DNA of 64,000 nt from Pseudomonas sp. RIT-PI-q (GTDB lineage Bacteria; Pseudomonadota; Gammaproteobacteria; Pseudomonadales; Pseudomonadaceae). Positions 50,794 through 59,342 of the stretch are shown here, one piece after another. Made by a program: the position numbers and the translations under genes. Positions within the stretch are counted from its first letter, which is position 1. Every line of letters begins with the position of its first letter. Location: positions 1-64,000 of the forward strand of contig NZ_LHPC01000077.1 of assembly GCF_001297125.1 (NCBI RefSeq). Direction: 5' to 3'. A model generated the notes under the pieces. The model ran no database searches and was not told the DNA's origin. It saw only the letters and a program-made list of their open reading frames with translations.

Positions 50794-51615
50794 ATGGATG
50801 CGCAAACCCTTCGAGCCCAGGCGTTCAAAGCCCTGCATGAACGCGACGGCGCTTTTGTGATTCCCAACCCCTGGGACGCCGGCTCGGCGAAAATGCTCGC
50901 CAGCCTTGGCTTTGAGGCACTGGCGACCACCAGTGCCGGTTATGCCTTTTCCCAAGGACGTCCCGACGGTGCATTGAACCTCGACGATACCCTGGCGAAC
51001 GTTCGCTCGATTGTCGCGGCCACCGATTTGCCGGTCGCGGTCGATTTGGAAAACGGTTTTGCCGACGATCCTGCCGAATGCGCCCAAAGCATCTTGCAGG
51101 CTGCAGCCGTAGGCGCCGTTGGCGGTTCGATCGAAGATGCCACCGGGCGCGAAGACGGTCCGATCTACTGTTTCGAACACGCGGTGGCGCGCATCGAAGC
51201 TGCAGTCGCGGCGGCGCGCAGCTTGCCTTTTCCGTTCACGCTGACGGCTCGCGCGGAGAACTTTCTACACGGCATTCCCGATCTCGCCGATACGATTCGC
51301 CGTTTGCAGGCCTTCGCCGAGGCCGGTGCCGACGTGCTGTATGCGCCGGGTCTGCGCAGTGCTGAAGATGTATTAGCAGTGGTGCGCGCCGTGGCGCCGA
51401 AACCGGTCAATGTGTTGATGTCCGGTGGGCTCAAACTGACGGTCGAGCAGTTGAGCGAGATGGGCGTCAAACGCATCAGCGTCGGGTCGGCCCTGGCGCT
51501 GGCGGCGTATGGCGAGTTCTTTCGTGCGGCCGAAGAGATCCAGACCTCGGGCACGTTTGGCTTCACCTCTCGGTCCATGCCGTACCAGAAAGCCAATCAA
51601 TTCTTCAAAGGCTGA
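50794..51615 (+). CDS. PEP mutase/isocitrate lyase family enzyme
   Basis: The 273-residue TIM-barrel protein carries the family pattern: NPWDAGSAKMLASLGFEALA, VDLENGFADDP (metal-binding acidic residues), GSIEDATG and TARAENFLHG. It belongs to the PEP mutase/methylisocitrate lyase branch lacking the KKCGH loop of true isocitrate lyases. It probably cleaves or hydrolyses a C-C or C-P bonded acid such as oxaloacetate or a 2-hydroxy-dicarboxylate, but the substrate is not identifiable. It precedes an extensin-like gene by two bases. Confidence 0.85.
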   Translation: MDAQTLRAQAFKALHERDGAFVIPNPWDAGSAKMLASLGFEALATTSAGYAFSQGRPDGALNLDDTLANVRSIVAATDLPVAVDLENGFADDPAECAQSILQAAAVGAVGGSIEDATGREDGPIYCFEHAVARIEAAVAAARSLPFPFTLTARAENFLHGIPDLADTIRRLQAFAEAGADVLYAPGLRSAEDVLAVVRAVAPKPVNVLMSGGLKLTVEQLSEMGVKRISVGSALALAAYGEFFRAAEEIQTSGTFGFTSRSMPYQKANQFFKG

Positions 51616-51617
51616 AC

Positions 51618-52313
51618 ATGCGGTTCCTCAGGGTTTTGCTGGTGCTGGTGTTGATCATCGGCACGGCGGCGGTGAGCGTCTGGCATGGCTGGATCTCGCT
51701 GCCGCCGCAGTGGAACCCTTGGGCGCCGCTGGACGTGAAGGCCGCCCCCAACCTGTTGACCCGCTACAAACTGATGCGTCTGCGCGATGATCCGCAGTTG
51801 TGCGATCAAGCCCTGATCAGTTCCGGGTTAAGCGTGACTCACATGGCCGACAGTCCTGACGCGAAGTGCCCGTTGACCAATACTCTGCGCGTGCAGGGCG
51901 GCGAGGTGGCCCTGAGCAGCAGCTTCCTCGCCAGTTGTCGCTTGGCGGTGTCGTTTGCACTGTTCGAGCGCCACGCGCTGCAACCGGCGGCACAAGCGGT
52001 CTATGGGCAGGCGGTGACGCATGTCGATCATCTCGGCAGCTTTGCCTGTCGCAACGTCTATGGCCGCGAGAACGGCAGGCTCAGCCAGCATGCCAGCGCC
52101 AATGCGCTGGATATCGCCGGGTTCAGATTGGCCGACGGCCACTCCATCAACGTGCTCAAGGACTGGCCGAAAGAAAATCAGGACGCACGGTTTTTGCGTC
52201 AGGTCCGTGATGGCGCCTGCGACATGTTCAGTGTGGTGTTGAGCCCGGACTACAACGCCGCCCACCGCAATCACTTTCATGTGGATGTCGGGCCGTGGTG
52301 GCTGTGTCGCTGA
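51618..52313 (+). CDS. Extensin-like (M15-type) membrane-anchored protein
   Basis: The 231-residue protein has an N-terminal helix (LRVLLVLVLIIGTAAVSVW) and an extensin-like C-terminal domain (about 60-230) resembling LAS/M15 peptidases. HASANALDIAGF and HRNHFHVDVGPWW supply the His and Asp residues expected to bind zinc. Four Cys residues (LCDQ, KCPL, ASCR, ACRN) suggest disulfides in the periplasm. It may act on peptidoglycan, but this is inferred from fold similarity only. It follows the PEP-mutase-like gene closely. Confidence 0.82.
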   Translation: MRFLRVLLVLVLIIGTAAVSVWHGWISLPPQWNPWAPLDVKAAPNLLTRYKLMRLRDDPQLCDQALISSGLSVTHMADSPDAKCPLTNTLRVQGGEVALSSSFLASCRLAVSFALFERHALQPAAQAVYGQAVTHVDHLGSFACRNVYGRENGRLSQHASANALDIAGFRLADGHSINVLKDWPKENQDARFLRQVRDGACDMFSVVLSPDYNAAHRNHFHVDVGPWWLCR

Positions 52314-52316
52314 GGT

Positions 52317-52937
52317 TTAGGCGGCGATGCGCAGGTTTTGCAGGATGATCGGGCGAGCCCAGCCGTTATCGAAATCGAGTTGTTTCTGTTGCGCCACCAG
52401 TTCTTCAGGCGAGAACGGCGGGAAGGGCTTGTCCAGCAGATGCCGGTCGAACTCGGCAATCGGCAAGGGCAATGGGCGCGGGGGGGGGGCCGGGCCGGCT
52501 TCTGGCAGAGGCTGACCTGCGGTCAGTACGAGCGGGCGAACCCAGCCGCTTTCGAAATTCTGTTGTTGCTGTTGAGCGACGATTTCTTGCGCCGGGAACG
52601 GTGGGAAAGGTTTGTCGGCCAGGTCCATTTCGAACTCGGCAATCGGCAGGAACAGCGGCTCGGGCGGGCGAACTTCGGTGTCCTTCACGTCACATTCACG
52701 CTGGGCAACAATGTGCGCCAGCAGGTCGCTGCCAACCGTGGGTTCGACCGGGCTGTCGAGATCGACCGGTGGAAAGTTGAGCGATTCCGGCAGCACCTCG
52801 CCCGACTGATCGGCCAGCGCACGGGCAAAGAAATCCTGCCAGATGTGACTGACGCCGCTCAGTGCCTGGGTGTTTCGCAGGTTGTAATCGCCGTAGGGCG
52901 AGATAAAACCTGTGATTGTGGGTTGAATGTCTGACAT
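52317..52937 (-). CDS. Repeat protein with two PFPPF units, function unknown
   Basis: The 206-residue protein contains two ~42-residue repeats, each beginning LPIAEF and holding DKPFPPF, an acidic residue, VAQQ, F and GW-RP. They lie at about 97-138 and 157-198 and are roughly 60% identical. A proline-rich linker (PLPEAGPAPPPRPLPLP) joins them. The linker is encoded by a run of ten G on the plus strand (52480-52489). The N-terminus mentions no signal or helix. It resembles a conserved Pseudomonas protein of unknown role. It faces the extensin-like gene, 3 bases apart. Confidence 0.8.
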   Translation of the reverse strand: MSDIQPTITGFISPYGDYNLRNTQALSGVSHIWQDFFARALADQSGEVLPESLNFPPVDLDSPVEPTVGSDLLAHIVAQRECDVKDTEVRPPEPLFLPIAEFEMDLADKPFPPFPAQEIVAQQQQQNFESGWVRPLVLTAGQPLPEAGPAPPPRPLPLPIAEFDRHLLDKPFPPFSPEELVAQQKQLDFDNGWARPIILQNLRIAA

Positions 52938-53030
52938 TTCTCTCGGTCGACGCTCAGCTCTGGCAAAATGCTCGATAGTTTTGTTATCGGCCGTTTTTGC
53001 CGATCATTAATTTTTTGAGCGTGTTTTCCC

Positions 53031-53813
53031 ATGATTGAGCAACCTGCGGCCTGCCGCATCCATGTCGAGGCCTTGGGCGCGACGTTTCAGCCACAGGCCG
53101 AGCAATGGGCCGAGCGCCTGGGCTTGCCATTGCAGGTGGATGACGGTGAGTTCGCCTTGCAGGTGGGCGACCAGGGTTTGCAGCTGCAGCAACTGGGTCC
53201 GGACGCACCGGGGCCGGTGCGGGTGGACTTCGTCGAGGGTGGCGCCGCCCATCGTCGGTTGTTCGGTGGTGGCACGGGGCAGATGATCGCCAAGGCGGTT
53301 GGCATTGCCCAGGGCGTGCGTCCGCGGGTGCTGGATGCCACGGCGGGGCTGGGCAAGGATGCGTTCGTGCTGGCGAGCCTGGGTTGCGAGATGAGCCTGA
53401 TCGAACGTCAGCCGTTGATCGGCGCCTTGCTTGAAGATGGCCTGGCGCGCGGCGCGGAAGATTTCGACGTGGCGCCGATCGTGGCGCGGATGCGCTTGCT
53501 CAAGGGCAATTCGATCGAGGTGATGCGCAATTGGGAAGGCGAGCCACCGCAGGTGATCTACCTCGACCCGATGTTCCCCCATCGTGAGAAAACCGCGCTG
53601 GTGAAGAAGGAAATGCGCTTGTTCCGGCCGCTGGTTGGCGATGATCCGGATGCGCCGGCACTGCTCGAAGCGGCGTTGGCGTTGGCCAGCCACCGGGTGG
53701 TGGTCAAGCGCCCGCGCAAGGCGCCGTGCATTGCGGGGCCGAAGCCGAGTCATGCGCTGGATGGCAAGTCCAGTCGGTATGACATTTATCCGAAGAAAGC
53801 GCTGAAGCCCTGA
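53031..53813 (+). CDS. rsmJ: 16S rRNA m2G1516 methyltransferase RsmJ
   Basis: The 260-residue SAM-dependent methyltransferase has the motif VLDATAGLGKDAFVLASLGC, ERQPLIGALLEDGL and the catalytic DPMFPH of RsmJ (YhiQ). C-terminal RPRKAPCIAGPKPSHALDGK binds the rRNA. It methylates N2 of G1516. It is divergent from the repeat protein gene, with a short 93-base gap holding both promoters. Confidence 0.94.
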   Translation: MIEQPAACRIHVEALGATFQPQAEQWAERLGLPLQVDDGEFALQVGDQGLQLQQLGPDAPGPVRVDFVEGGAAHRRLFGGGTGQMIAKAVGIAQGVRPRVLDATAGLGKDAFVLASLGCEMSLIERQPLIGALLEDGLARGAEDFDVAPIVARMRLLKGNSIEVMRNWEGEPPQVIYLDPMFPHREKTALVKKEMRLFRPLVGDDPDAPALLEAALALASHRVVVKRPRKAPCIAGPKPSHALDGKSSRYDIYPKKALKP

Positions 53814-53828
53814 GACCGAGTCGCTTTC

Positions 53829-53894
53829 TTCGCGGGCAAGCCTCGCTCCTACAAGGTCATCACCGTCCCTGTAGGAGCGAGGCTTGCCCGCGAA
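53829..53894. repeat. REPIN, compact outward arrangement
   Basis: TTCGCGGGCAAGCCTCGCTC and GAGCGAGGCTTGCCCGCGAA face each other with the CCTACA/TGTAGG ends in the middle. It separates the convergent rsmJ and mexL-like genes. Confidence 0.88.
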
Positions 53895-53927
53895 GGCGTC
53901 CGCCCGAACACTACAAACCCATCAGGC

Positions 53928-54566
53928 TCACTCAGGCCGATAAGCCCGCATAAACAACCCCACCACTTCCCGCACATGGCTCTCCGCCGCATCCCCGGTC
54001 AGCGGCTCGCCACAGCCATACAACAAACGAAAATTCCCCGCGCCCTTGAGCAGGCAGAAGAAATGCTCAGCCGCGTTGTGCGGTTTGTCGATGCTCAAGG
54101 CGCCACTCTGATCAACCTTGCTCAGCAACCGCTCCATGCCATGCAGCATGCGCTCCGGCCCGGCCTCGAAGAAGATCTGCGACAGTTTCGGGTCCTGGCT
54201 GCCCAGCGTCATCATCAACCGATGCAGGTTGACCGACTCGTCGCTGTTGATCAGCTGATGAAAGCCGCGTGCGATGTTCAGCAGTACCGTTTCCACCGCA
54301 ACGCCGTCCGGCAATTCGAAAAACAGCGTAGGCAATTGCTCTTCGCACTTGGCCACCACGGCGGCGGAGAACAGTGTCTCCTTGTCGTTGAAATGGCTGT
54401 AGACCGTCAGCTTCGACACGCCGGCCTCGGCGGCCACGGCGTCCATGCTGGTGTTGGCATAGCCATTACTCAGAAACAGAATTTTCGCCGCATCGAGGAT
54501 CGCTTGGCGCTTGGCCAGATCCTTGGGGCGGCCCGGACCGTTAGGTGCTGAAGGATTGTTCGGCAT
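53928..54566 (-). CDS. mexL: TetR-family repressor (MexL/AcrR-type)
   Basis: The 212-residue repressor has a TetR helix-turn-helix (about 20-65; FLSNGYANTSMDAVAAEAGV then SKLTVYSHFNDKETLF) and an all-helical ligand domain with a Cys in the last third (LYGCGEPL). It is divergent from an RND pump operon and matches MexL in size, position and the divergent arrangement in P. aeruginosa (PA3678). It probably represses mexJK and its own gene until a substrate binds. Palindromes lie in the gap to mexJ. Confidence 0.85.
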   Translation of the reverse strand: MPNNPSAPNGPGRPKDLAKRQAILDAAKILFLSNGYANTSMDAVAAEAGVSKLTVYSHFNDKETLFSAAVVAKCEEQLPTLFFELPDGVAVETVLLNIARGFHQLINSDESVNLHRLMMTLGSQDPKLSQIFFEAGPERMLHGMERLLSKVDQSGALSIDKPHNAAEHFFCLLKGAGNFRLLYGCGEPLTGDAAESHVREVVGLFMRAYRPE

Positions 54567-54593
54567 ATTCGCTTTTATTACTGGACTGGTGAG

Positions 54594-54625
54594 TTTGCTA
54601 TTAATAACATACTGGTCAGTATAAT
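54594..54625 (+). promoter_or_regulatory. mexJ-type promoter with overlapping palindromic operator
   Basis: TATAAT at 54620-54625 is an exact -10; TTGCTA at 54595-54600 is a possible -35, with a long 19-base spacer. The palindrome ATACTGGTCAGTAT (54609-54622) overlaps the spacer and -10 region, so bound repressor would block polymerase. A related sequence, TTACTGGACTGGT, lies 40 bases upstream towards mexL. Confidence 0.65.
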
Positions 54626-54659
54626 TATTCCAAGCACCATTAGCGAAAGGTCCTTCACC

Positions 54660-55760
54660 ATGTTCCGCTATGCCTTGCCCCTCGCGTTGCCAGTCAGCCT
54701 GGCGATTTTATTGACGGCGTGTGGTCACGAAGAGGCGCCGCAAGTCACCGTGCGGCCGGCCATGGTGGTGCAGCCAGAGCCTTCGGCCCAGGCAATGGAA
54801 AGCTTTCCCGGTGAAGTCCGCGCACGCTTTGAGCCGGACCTGGCGTTTCGCATCGGTGGCAAAGTCAGCCGACGACTGGTCGAAGAAGGGCAGCGGGTCA
54901 AGGCCGACCAGCCTCTGGCAGAGCTCGACCCGCAGGACGTGCGCCTGCAACTGGAAGCCACCCGTGCCCAAGTCGCAGCGGCCGAAGCCAATCTGAGCAT
55001 GGTTCGCGCCGAGCGCGATCGTTACAAGACCTTGATGGACCGTCAGATGGTCAGCCGCTCGCAGTACGACAATGCCGAAAACCTCTACCGATCCGGTGAA
55101 GCGCGCCTGAAGCAAATCAAAGCCGAGTTCAACGTCTCGACCAACCAGGCGAGCTACGCGGTGCTGCGCGCGCCTCAGGACGGTGTGGTGGCCAAACGGT
55201 CGGTGGAAGTCGGGCAAGTGGTGGCGGCGGGGCAAACGGTGTTTACCCTGGCGACCGATGGCGAGCGCGAAGTGTTGATCAGCCTGCCGGAACAGAGCTT
55301 CGGCCGTTTCAAGGTCGATCAACCGGTGTCGGTGGAACTCTGGACCCAACCCGATCAGCGTTTCGCCGGGCGTATCCGTGAGCTGTCGCCGGCGGCCGAT
55401 CCAAAATCGCGCACCTTCGCCGCGCGCATTGCATTCACCGCCGGCAAAGTCCCCGCCGAACTTGGCCAGAGCGCCCGAGTGTTCGTGCAGACCGCCGATG
55501 TGGTCCCGCTGTCCGTACCACTTTCCGCACTGACCGCAGAAAACGGTACGACCTACGTCTGGGTCGTCAGTGCCAACAACACCTTGAAAAGGACCCCGGT
55601 GCGCGTTGGCGCCTTCGGCGAGAAAACCGTGCCGGTGCTCGAAGGCCTGAACGCCAGCGACTGGGTGGTGGCGGCCGGTGTCCATGTGCTTCTCGAAGGG
55701 CAGCAGGTGCGCCCGGTGGATCGCTCCAACCGCGTGGTCAATCTGGCGGACAAGGAGTAA
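54660..55760 (+). CDS. mexJ: RND efflux periplasmic adaptor (MexJ-like)
   Basis: The 366-residue lipoprotein adaptor has the lipobox LLTAC (Cys at about 21), a lipoyl domain with biotinyl-like VSRRLVEEGQRVKADQPLAELD, an alpha-hairpin (about 95-150, RAQVAAAEANLSMVRAERDR) and beta-barrel domains. It links the inner-membrane pump to an outer-membrane channel. AAAGG precedes the ATG. The gene lies directly upstream of the RND pump gene. MexJ of P. aeruginosa uses OprM, and no channel gene is present here either. Confidence 0.88.
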   Translation: MFRYALPLALPVSLAILLTACGHEEAPQVTVRPAMVVQPEPSAQAMESFPGEVRARFEPDLAFRIGGKVSRRLVEEGQRVKADQPLAELDPQDVRLQLEATRAQVAAAEANLSMVRAERDRYKTLMDRQMVSRSQYDNAENLYRSGEARLKQIKAEFNVSTNQASYAVLRAPQDGVVAKRSVEVGQVVAAGQTVFTLATDGEREVLISLPEQSFGRFKVDQPVSVELWTQPDQRFAGRIRELSPAADPKSRTFAARIAFTAGKVPAELGQSARVFVQTADVVPLSVPLSALTAENGTTYVWVVSANNTLKRTPVRVGAFGEKTVPVLEGLNASDWVVAAGVHVLLEGQQVRPVDRSNRVVNLADKE

Positions 55761-55766
55761 TCCCCG

Positions 55767-58700
55767 ATGGGTTTCAATCTTTCCGAATGGGCGCTGCGTA
55801 ATCGCCAGATCGTACTGTTCCTGATGCTGTTGCTGGCAATCGTTGGCGCACTTTCCTACACCAAGCTTGGCCAAAGCGAAGACCCGCCGTTCACCTTCAA
55901 GGCCATGGTCATTCGTACCAACTGGCCGGGCGCCACGGCGCAGGAAGTGTCGCGTCAGGTCACCGAACGCATTGAAAAGAAGCTGATGGAAACCGGTGAG
56001 TACGAACGCATCGTGTCGTTCTCGCGCCCGGGTGAATCCCAGGTCACGTTCATCGCCCGCGATTCCATGCACTCGGTGCAAATCCCGGAGCTCTGGTATC
56101 AGGTCCGCAAGAAGATCAGCGACATTCGCCACACCTTGCCACCGGGTATTCAGGGTCCGTTTTTCAACGATGAATTCGGCACCACTTTCGGCAACATCTA
56201 CGCCCTGACCGGCGATGGTTTTGACTACGCGGTGCTCAAGGATTACGCCGATCGCGTGCAGATCCAGCTGCAACGGGTCAAGGATGTCGGCAAGGTCGAT
56301 CTGCTCGGGCTGCAGGACGAAAAGATCTGGATCGAACTCTCCAACGTCAAACTCGCCACCCTTGGTTTGCCTTTGGCGGCGGTGCAGCAGGCGCTTGAAG
56401 AGCAGAACGCGGTGTCCACTGCCGGGTTTTTCGAAACCACCAGTGAGCGTTTGCAGCTACGGGTCTCGGGGAATTTTCAGACAGTCGACGAGATCAAGAA
56501 CTTCCCGATCCGCGTAGGCGATCGCACTTTCCGTATCTCGGACGTGGCGAACGTGCGCCGTGGCTTCAACGATCCTCCCGCGCCGCGCATGCGTTTCATG
56601 GCCGAAGACGCTATCGGCCTGGCCGTGGCCATGAAGGACGGCGGCGACATTCTGGTGCTGGGCAAGGCGCTGGAAATCGAGTTCGCCCGAATCCAGAAAA
56701 ACCTTCCGGCCGGCATGCAATTGCGCAAGGTCTCCGACCAGCCTGCGGCGGTGAAAACCGGTGTTGGCGAGTTCGTCCAGGTGCTGGTGGAAGCCCTGGC
56801 GATCGTGCTGCTGGTGAGCTTCTTCTCCCTCGGCGTGCGCACCGGCATGGTGGTGGCGCTGGCGATTCCGCTGGTGTTGGCGATGACCTTCGCCTGCATG
56901 TACTACCTTGGCATCGGCCTGCACAAGATTTCCCTCGGCGCGCTGGTGCTGGCGCTGGGCTTGCTGGTGGACGACGCGATCATCGCCGTGGAAATGATGG
57001 CGATCAAAATGGAGCAGGGCTTCGACCGGATCAAGGCCGCCAGTTTTGCCTGGACCAGCACCGCGTTCCCGATGCTCACCGGCACGCTGATCACGGCGGC
57101 GGGATTTCTGCCGATTGCCACCGCGCAATCGGGCACGGGCGAATACACCCGTTCGATCTTCCAGGTGGTGACCATCGCGTTGCTGGCGTCGTGGGTGGCG
57201 GCGGTGGTGTTTGTGCCGTATCTGGGGGAAAAACTCCTGCCGGACCTGGCGAAAATTCATGCAGCCAAACACGGTACTGATCAGCCAGACCCTTACGCCA
57301 CGCCTTTCTATCAGCGGGTTCGGCGTCTGGTGGAGTGGTGCGTGCGTCGGCGTAAGACGGTGATCACGGCCACGGTGATTTTGTTCATCGCCTCGGTAGT
57401 CCTGTTCCGTTTTGTGCCGCAGCAATTTTTCCCGGCATCGGGCCGACTGGAATTGATGGTCGCCCTGAGGCTGGCCGAGGGTGCGTCCCTGAGCAACACC
57501 GCCGATGAGGTCAAGCGCCTCGAAGCGCTGCTCAAGGATCACGCCGGCATCGACAATTACGTGGCCTACGTCGGCACCGGTTCGCCGCGCTTCTTCCTGC
57601 CGCTGGATCAGCAACTGCCTGCGGCGAGCTTCGCGCAGTTTGTCGTCCTGGCGAAAACCATTGAGGACCGCGAACCCCTGCGGACCTGGCTGATTGAAAC
57701 CCTCAACGAACAATTCCCGGCCCTGCGCTCGCGGGTTACCCGTCTGGAAAACGGCCCGCCAGTGGGTTATCCGGTGCAGTTCCGGGTGACCGGTGAGCAC
57801 ATCGAGGAGGTCCGTGCGCTGGCGCGTAAAGTTGCGGCCAAGGTTCGTGAGAATCCGCATGTGGTCAACGTTCACCTGGACTGGGAAGAGCCGAGCAAAG
57901 TCGTCTACTTGAATGTCGATCAGGACCGCGCACGGGCGCTTGGCGTGAGCACGGCGAACCTGTCGAAGTTCCTGCAAAGCTCACTGACCGGTTCCAGTGT
58001 CAGCCAGTACCGCGAAGACAATGAGTTGATCGAGATTCTGTTGCGCGGCACGTTGCATGAGCGCACGGAGTTGTCGTTGCTGCCGAGTCTGGCGGTGCCG
58101 ACTGACAACGGTCGCAGTGTGGCGCTGTCGCAGATTGCGACCCTCGAATATGGCTTTGAAGAGGGCATTATCTGGCACCGCAATCGCCTGCCGAACGTGA
58201 CGGTTCGGGCCGACATCTACGGCAAGGAGCAGCCGGCGACGTTGGTGCAGCAGATCATGCCGACCCTCGATCCGATTCGCGCCGAGCTGCCGGATGGGTA
58301 TTTGCTGGATGTCGGCGGTACGGTGGAGGACTCGGCTCGCGGGCAGAATTCGGTGAAGGCCGGTGTGCCGTTATTTATCGTGGTGGTGTTGACGTTGCTG
58401 ATGCTGCAGTTGCGCAGTTTCTCGCGCACGGTGATGGTGTTTCTGACGGCACCGTTGGGGTTGATTGGGGTAACGCTGTTTTTGATGGTGTTTCGTCAGC
58501 CGTTCGGGTTTGTGGCCATGCTCGGGACGATCGCGTTGTCGGGGATGATTATGCGTAACTCGGTGATTCTGGTGGATCAGATCGAGCAGGATATTGCGGC
58601 TGGGCTTAAGCCTTGGCAGGCGATTATCGAGGCGACGGTGCGGCGCTTTCGGCCGATTGTGTTGACGGCGCTGGCGGCTGTTTTGGCGATGATTCCGTTG

Positions 58701-58832
58701 TCGCGCAGTGTGTTTTTCGGGCCGATGGCGGTGGCGATCATGGGCGGGCTGATTGTGGCTACGGCGTTGACGCTGCTGTTTTTGCCGGCGTTGTATGCGG
58801 CTTGGTTTCGTGTTCGCAAAGATACGGTTTGA
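55767..58832 (+). CDS. mexK: RND multidrug efflux pump (MexK-like)
   Basis: The 1021-residue HAE-type pump has 12 helices in two homologous halves and two large periplasmic loops. TM4 has the proton-relay pair LVDDAIIAVE. Motifs LGQSEDPPFTFKAMVI and GLLVDDAI are typical of the AcrB/MexK group. It overlaps nothing and starts seven bases after mexJ. By orthology it exports triclosan and macrolides and other drugs with OprM. Length agrees with MexK (~1025). Confidence 0.9.
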   Translation: MGFNLSEWALRNRQIVLFLMLLLAIVGALSYTKLGQSEDPPFTFKAMVIRTNWPGATAQEVSRQVTERIEKKLMETGEYERIVSFSRPGESQVTFIARDSMHSVQIPELWYQVRKKISDIRHTLPPGIQGPFFNDEFGTTFGNIYALTGDGFDYAVLKDYADRVQIQLQRVKDVGKVDLLGLQDEKIWIELSNVKLATLGLPLAAVQQALEEQNAVSTAGFFETTSERLQLRVSGNFQTVDEIKNFPIRVGDRTFRISDVANVRRGFNDPPAPRMRFMAEDAIGLAVAMKDGGDILVLGKALEIEFARIQKNLPAGMQLRKVSDQPAAVKTGVGEFVQVLVEALAIVLLVSFFSLGVRTGMVVALAIPLVLAMTFACMYYLGIGLHKISLGALVLALGLLVDDAIIAVEMMAIKMEQGFDRIKAASFAWTSTAFPMLTGTLITAAGFLPIATAQSGTGEYTRSIFQVVTIALLASWVAAVVFVPYLGEKLLPDLAKIHAAKHGTDQPDPYATPFYQRVRRLVEWCVRRRKTVITATVILFIASVVLFRFVPQQFFPASGRLELMVALRLAEGASLSNTADEVKRLEALLKDHAGIDNYVAYVGTGSPRFFLPLDQQLPAASFAQFVVLAKTIEDREPLRTWLIETLNEQFPALRSRVTRLENGPPVGYPVQFRVTGEHIEEVRALARKVAAKVRENPHVVNVHLDWEEPSKVVYLNVDQDRARALGVSTANLSKFLQSSLTGSSVSQYREDNELIEILLRGTLHERTELSLLPSLAVPTDNGRSVALSQIATLEYGFEEGIIWHRNRLPNVTVRADIYGKEQPATLVQQIMPTLDPIRAELPDGYLLDVGGTVEDSARGQNSVKAGVPLFIVVVLTLLMLQLRSFSRTVMVFLTAPLGLIGVTLFLMVFRQPFGFVAMLGTIALSGMIMRNSVILVDQIEQDIAAGLKPWQAIIEATVRRFRPIVLTALAAVLAMIPLSRSVFFGPMAVAIMGGLIVATALTLLFLPALYAAWFRVRKDTV

Positions 58833-58981
58833 TGGTTGGTCTTGGCGGCCTTCGGGCCGGCCAGATTTTGCTTGGTTGTGTACATAGGCCTTCCATGCCG
58901 GGTTGCCCGTTGCGCAGAACCTGCGCTCGGCCTCACGAAGGGCGGTGCATCAACATCAAAAGCAGGCGAGCTAACGCTCGA

Positions 58982-59085
58982 CCTGTAGGAGCTGGCTTGC
59001 CAGCGAAGGTCGTTAACGATGACGCGTTTTAACAGGATAAACGTTGCGCATTCGAGTCCTTCGCTGGCAAGCCAGCTCCTACAGG
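58982..59085. repeat. REPIN, near-copy of 44487-44590
   Basis: CCTGTAGGAGCTGGCTTGCC and its complement flank the spacer GTTAACGATGACGCGTTTTA, about 85% identical to the spacer of the REPIN at 44487. It lies 150 bases after the mexK-like gene. Confidence 0.9.
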
Positions 59086-59129
59086 GGATTGGTGGGCGAG
59101 ACAAACACGTGGTCACACATACGCTCAAG

Positions 59130-59154
59130 GTAGGAGCTGGCTTGCCAGCGAAGG
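59130..59154. repeat. Solitary REP end
   Basis: GTAGGAGCTGGCTTGCCAGC then GAAGG occurs once with no inverted partner at REPIN distance. Confidence 0.75.
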
Positions 59155-59229
59155 CGTCTTCCGAGCCGACCCATCTTTGTCATATGTACACCACTCGACA
59201 TTTTGATTTCGCTGGCCCAGTTATCCGTG

Positions 59230-59256
59230 CATCGCGAGCAAGCTTTGCTCCTACAC
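59230..59256. repeat. Degenerate solitary REP end
   Basis: CATCGCGAGCAAGCTTTGCT followed by CCTACA is an inverse GTAGGAGCGAGCTTGC-type unit with a C-to-T change. Confidence 0.65.
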
Positions 59257-59304
59257 CTATTTCAGACTCGTCTGATATTGAGACATGGAGGTCACAGTGT
59301 TGTA

Positions 59305-59333
59305 CTCAAAACTCAATGTTATGAGTTTTTGAG
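59305..59333 (+). promoter_or_regulatory. Inverted repeat containing the fic ribosome binding site
   Basis: CTCAAAACTCA (59305-59315) and TGAGTTTTTGAG (59322-59333) are inverted repeats with one extra T. The right arm includes the start of the GAGG ribosome site (59331-59334) located eight bases before the fic ATG. It can be a DNA operator or an RNA hairpin hiding the ribosome site. Confidence 0.65.
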
Positions 59334-59342
59334 GCAGTACCG

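Larger units (their letters stand above)
58833..59342. other. 510-base intergenic region with REP units
   Basis: This gap holds one full REPIN (58982-59085), two single REP ends (59130-59154, 59230-59256), and the sequence CTCACGAAGGGCGGTGCATC, which also occurs upstream of the REPIN at 44487. The fic promoter is probably in the last 100 bases. No gene is visible. Confidence 0.75.
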
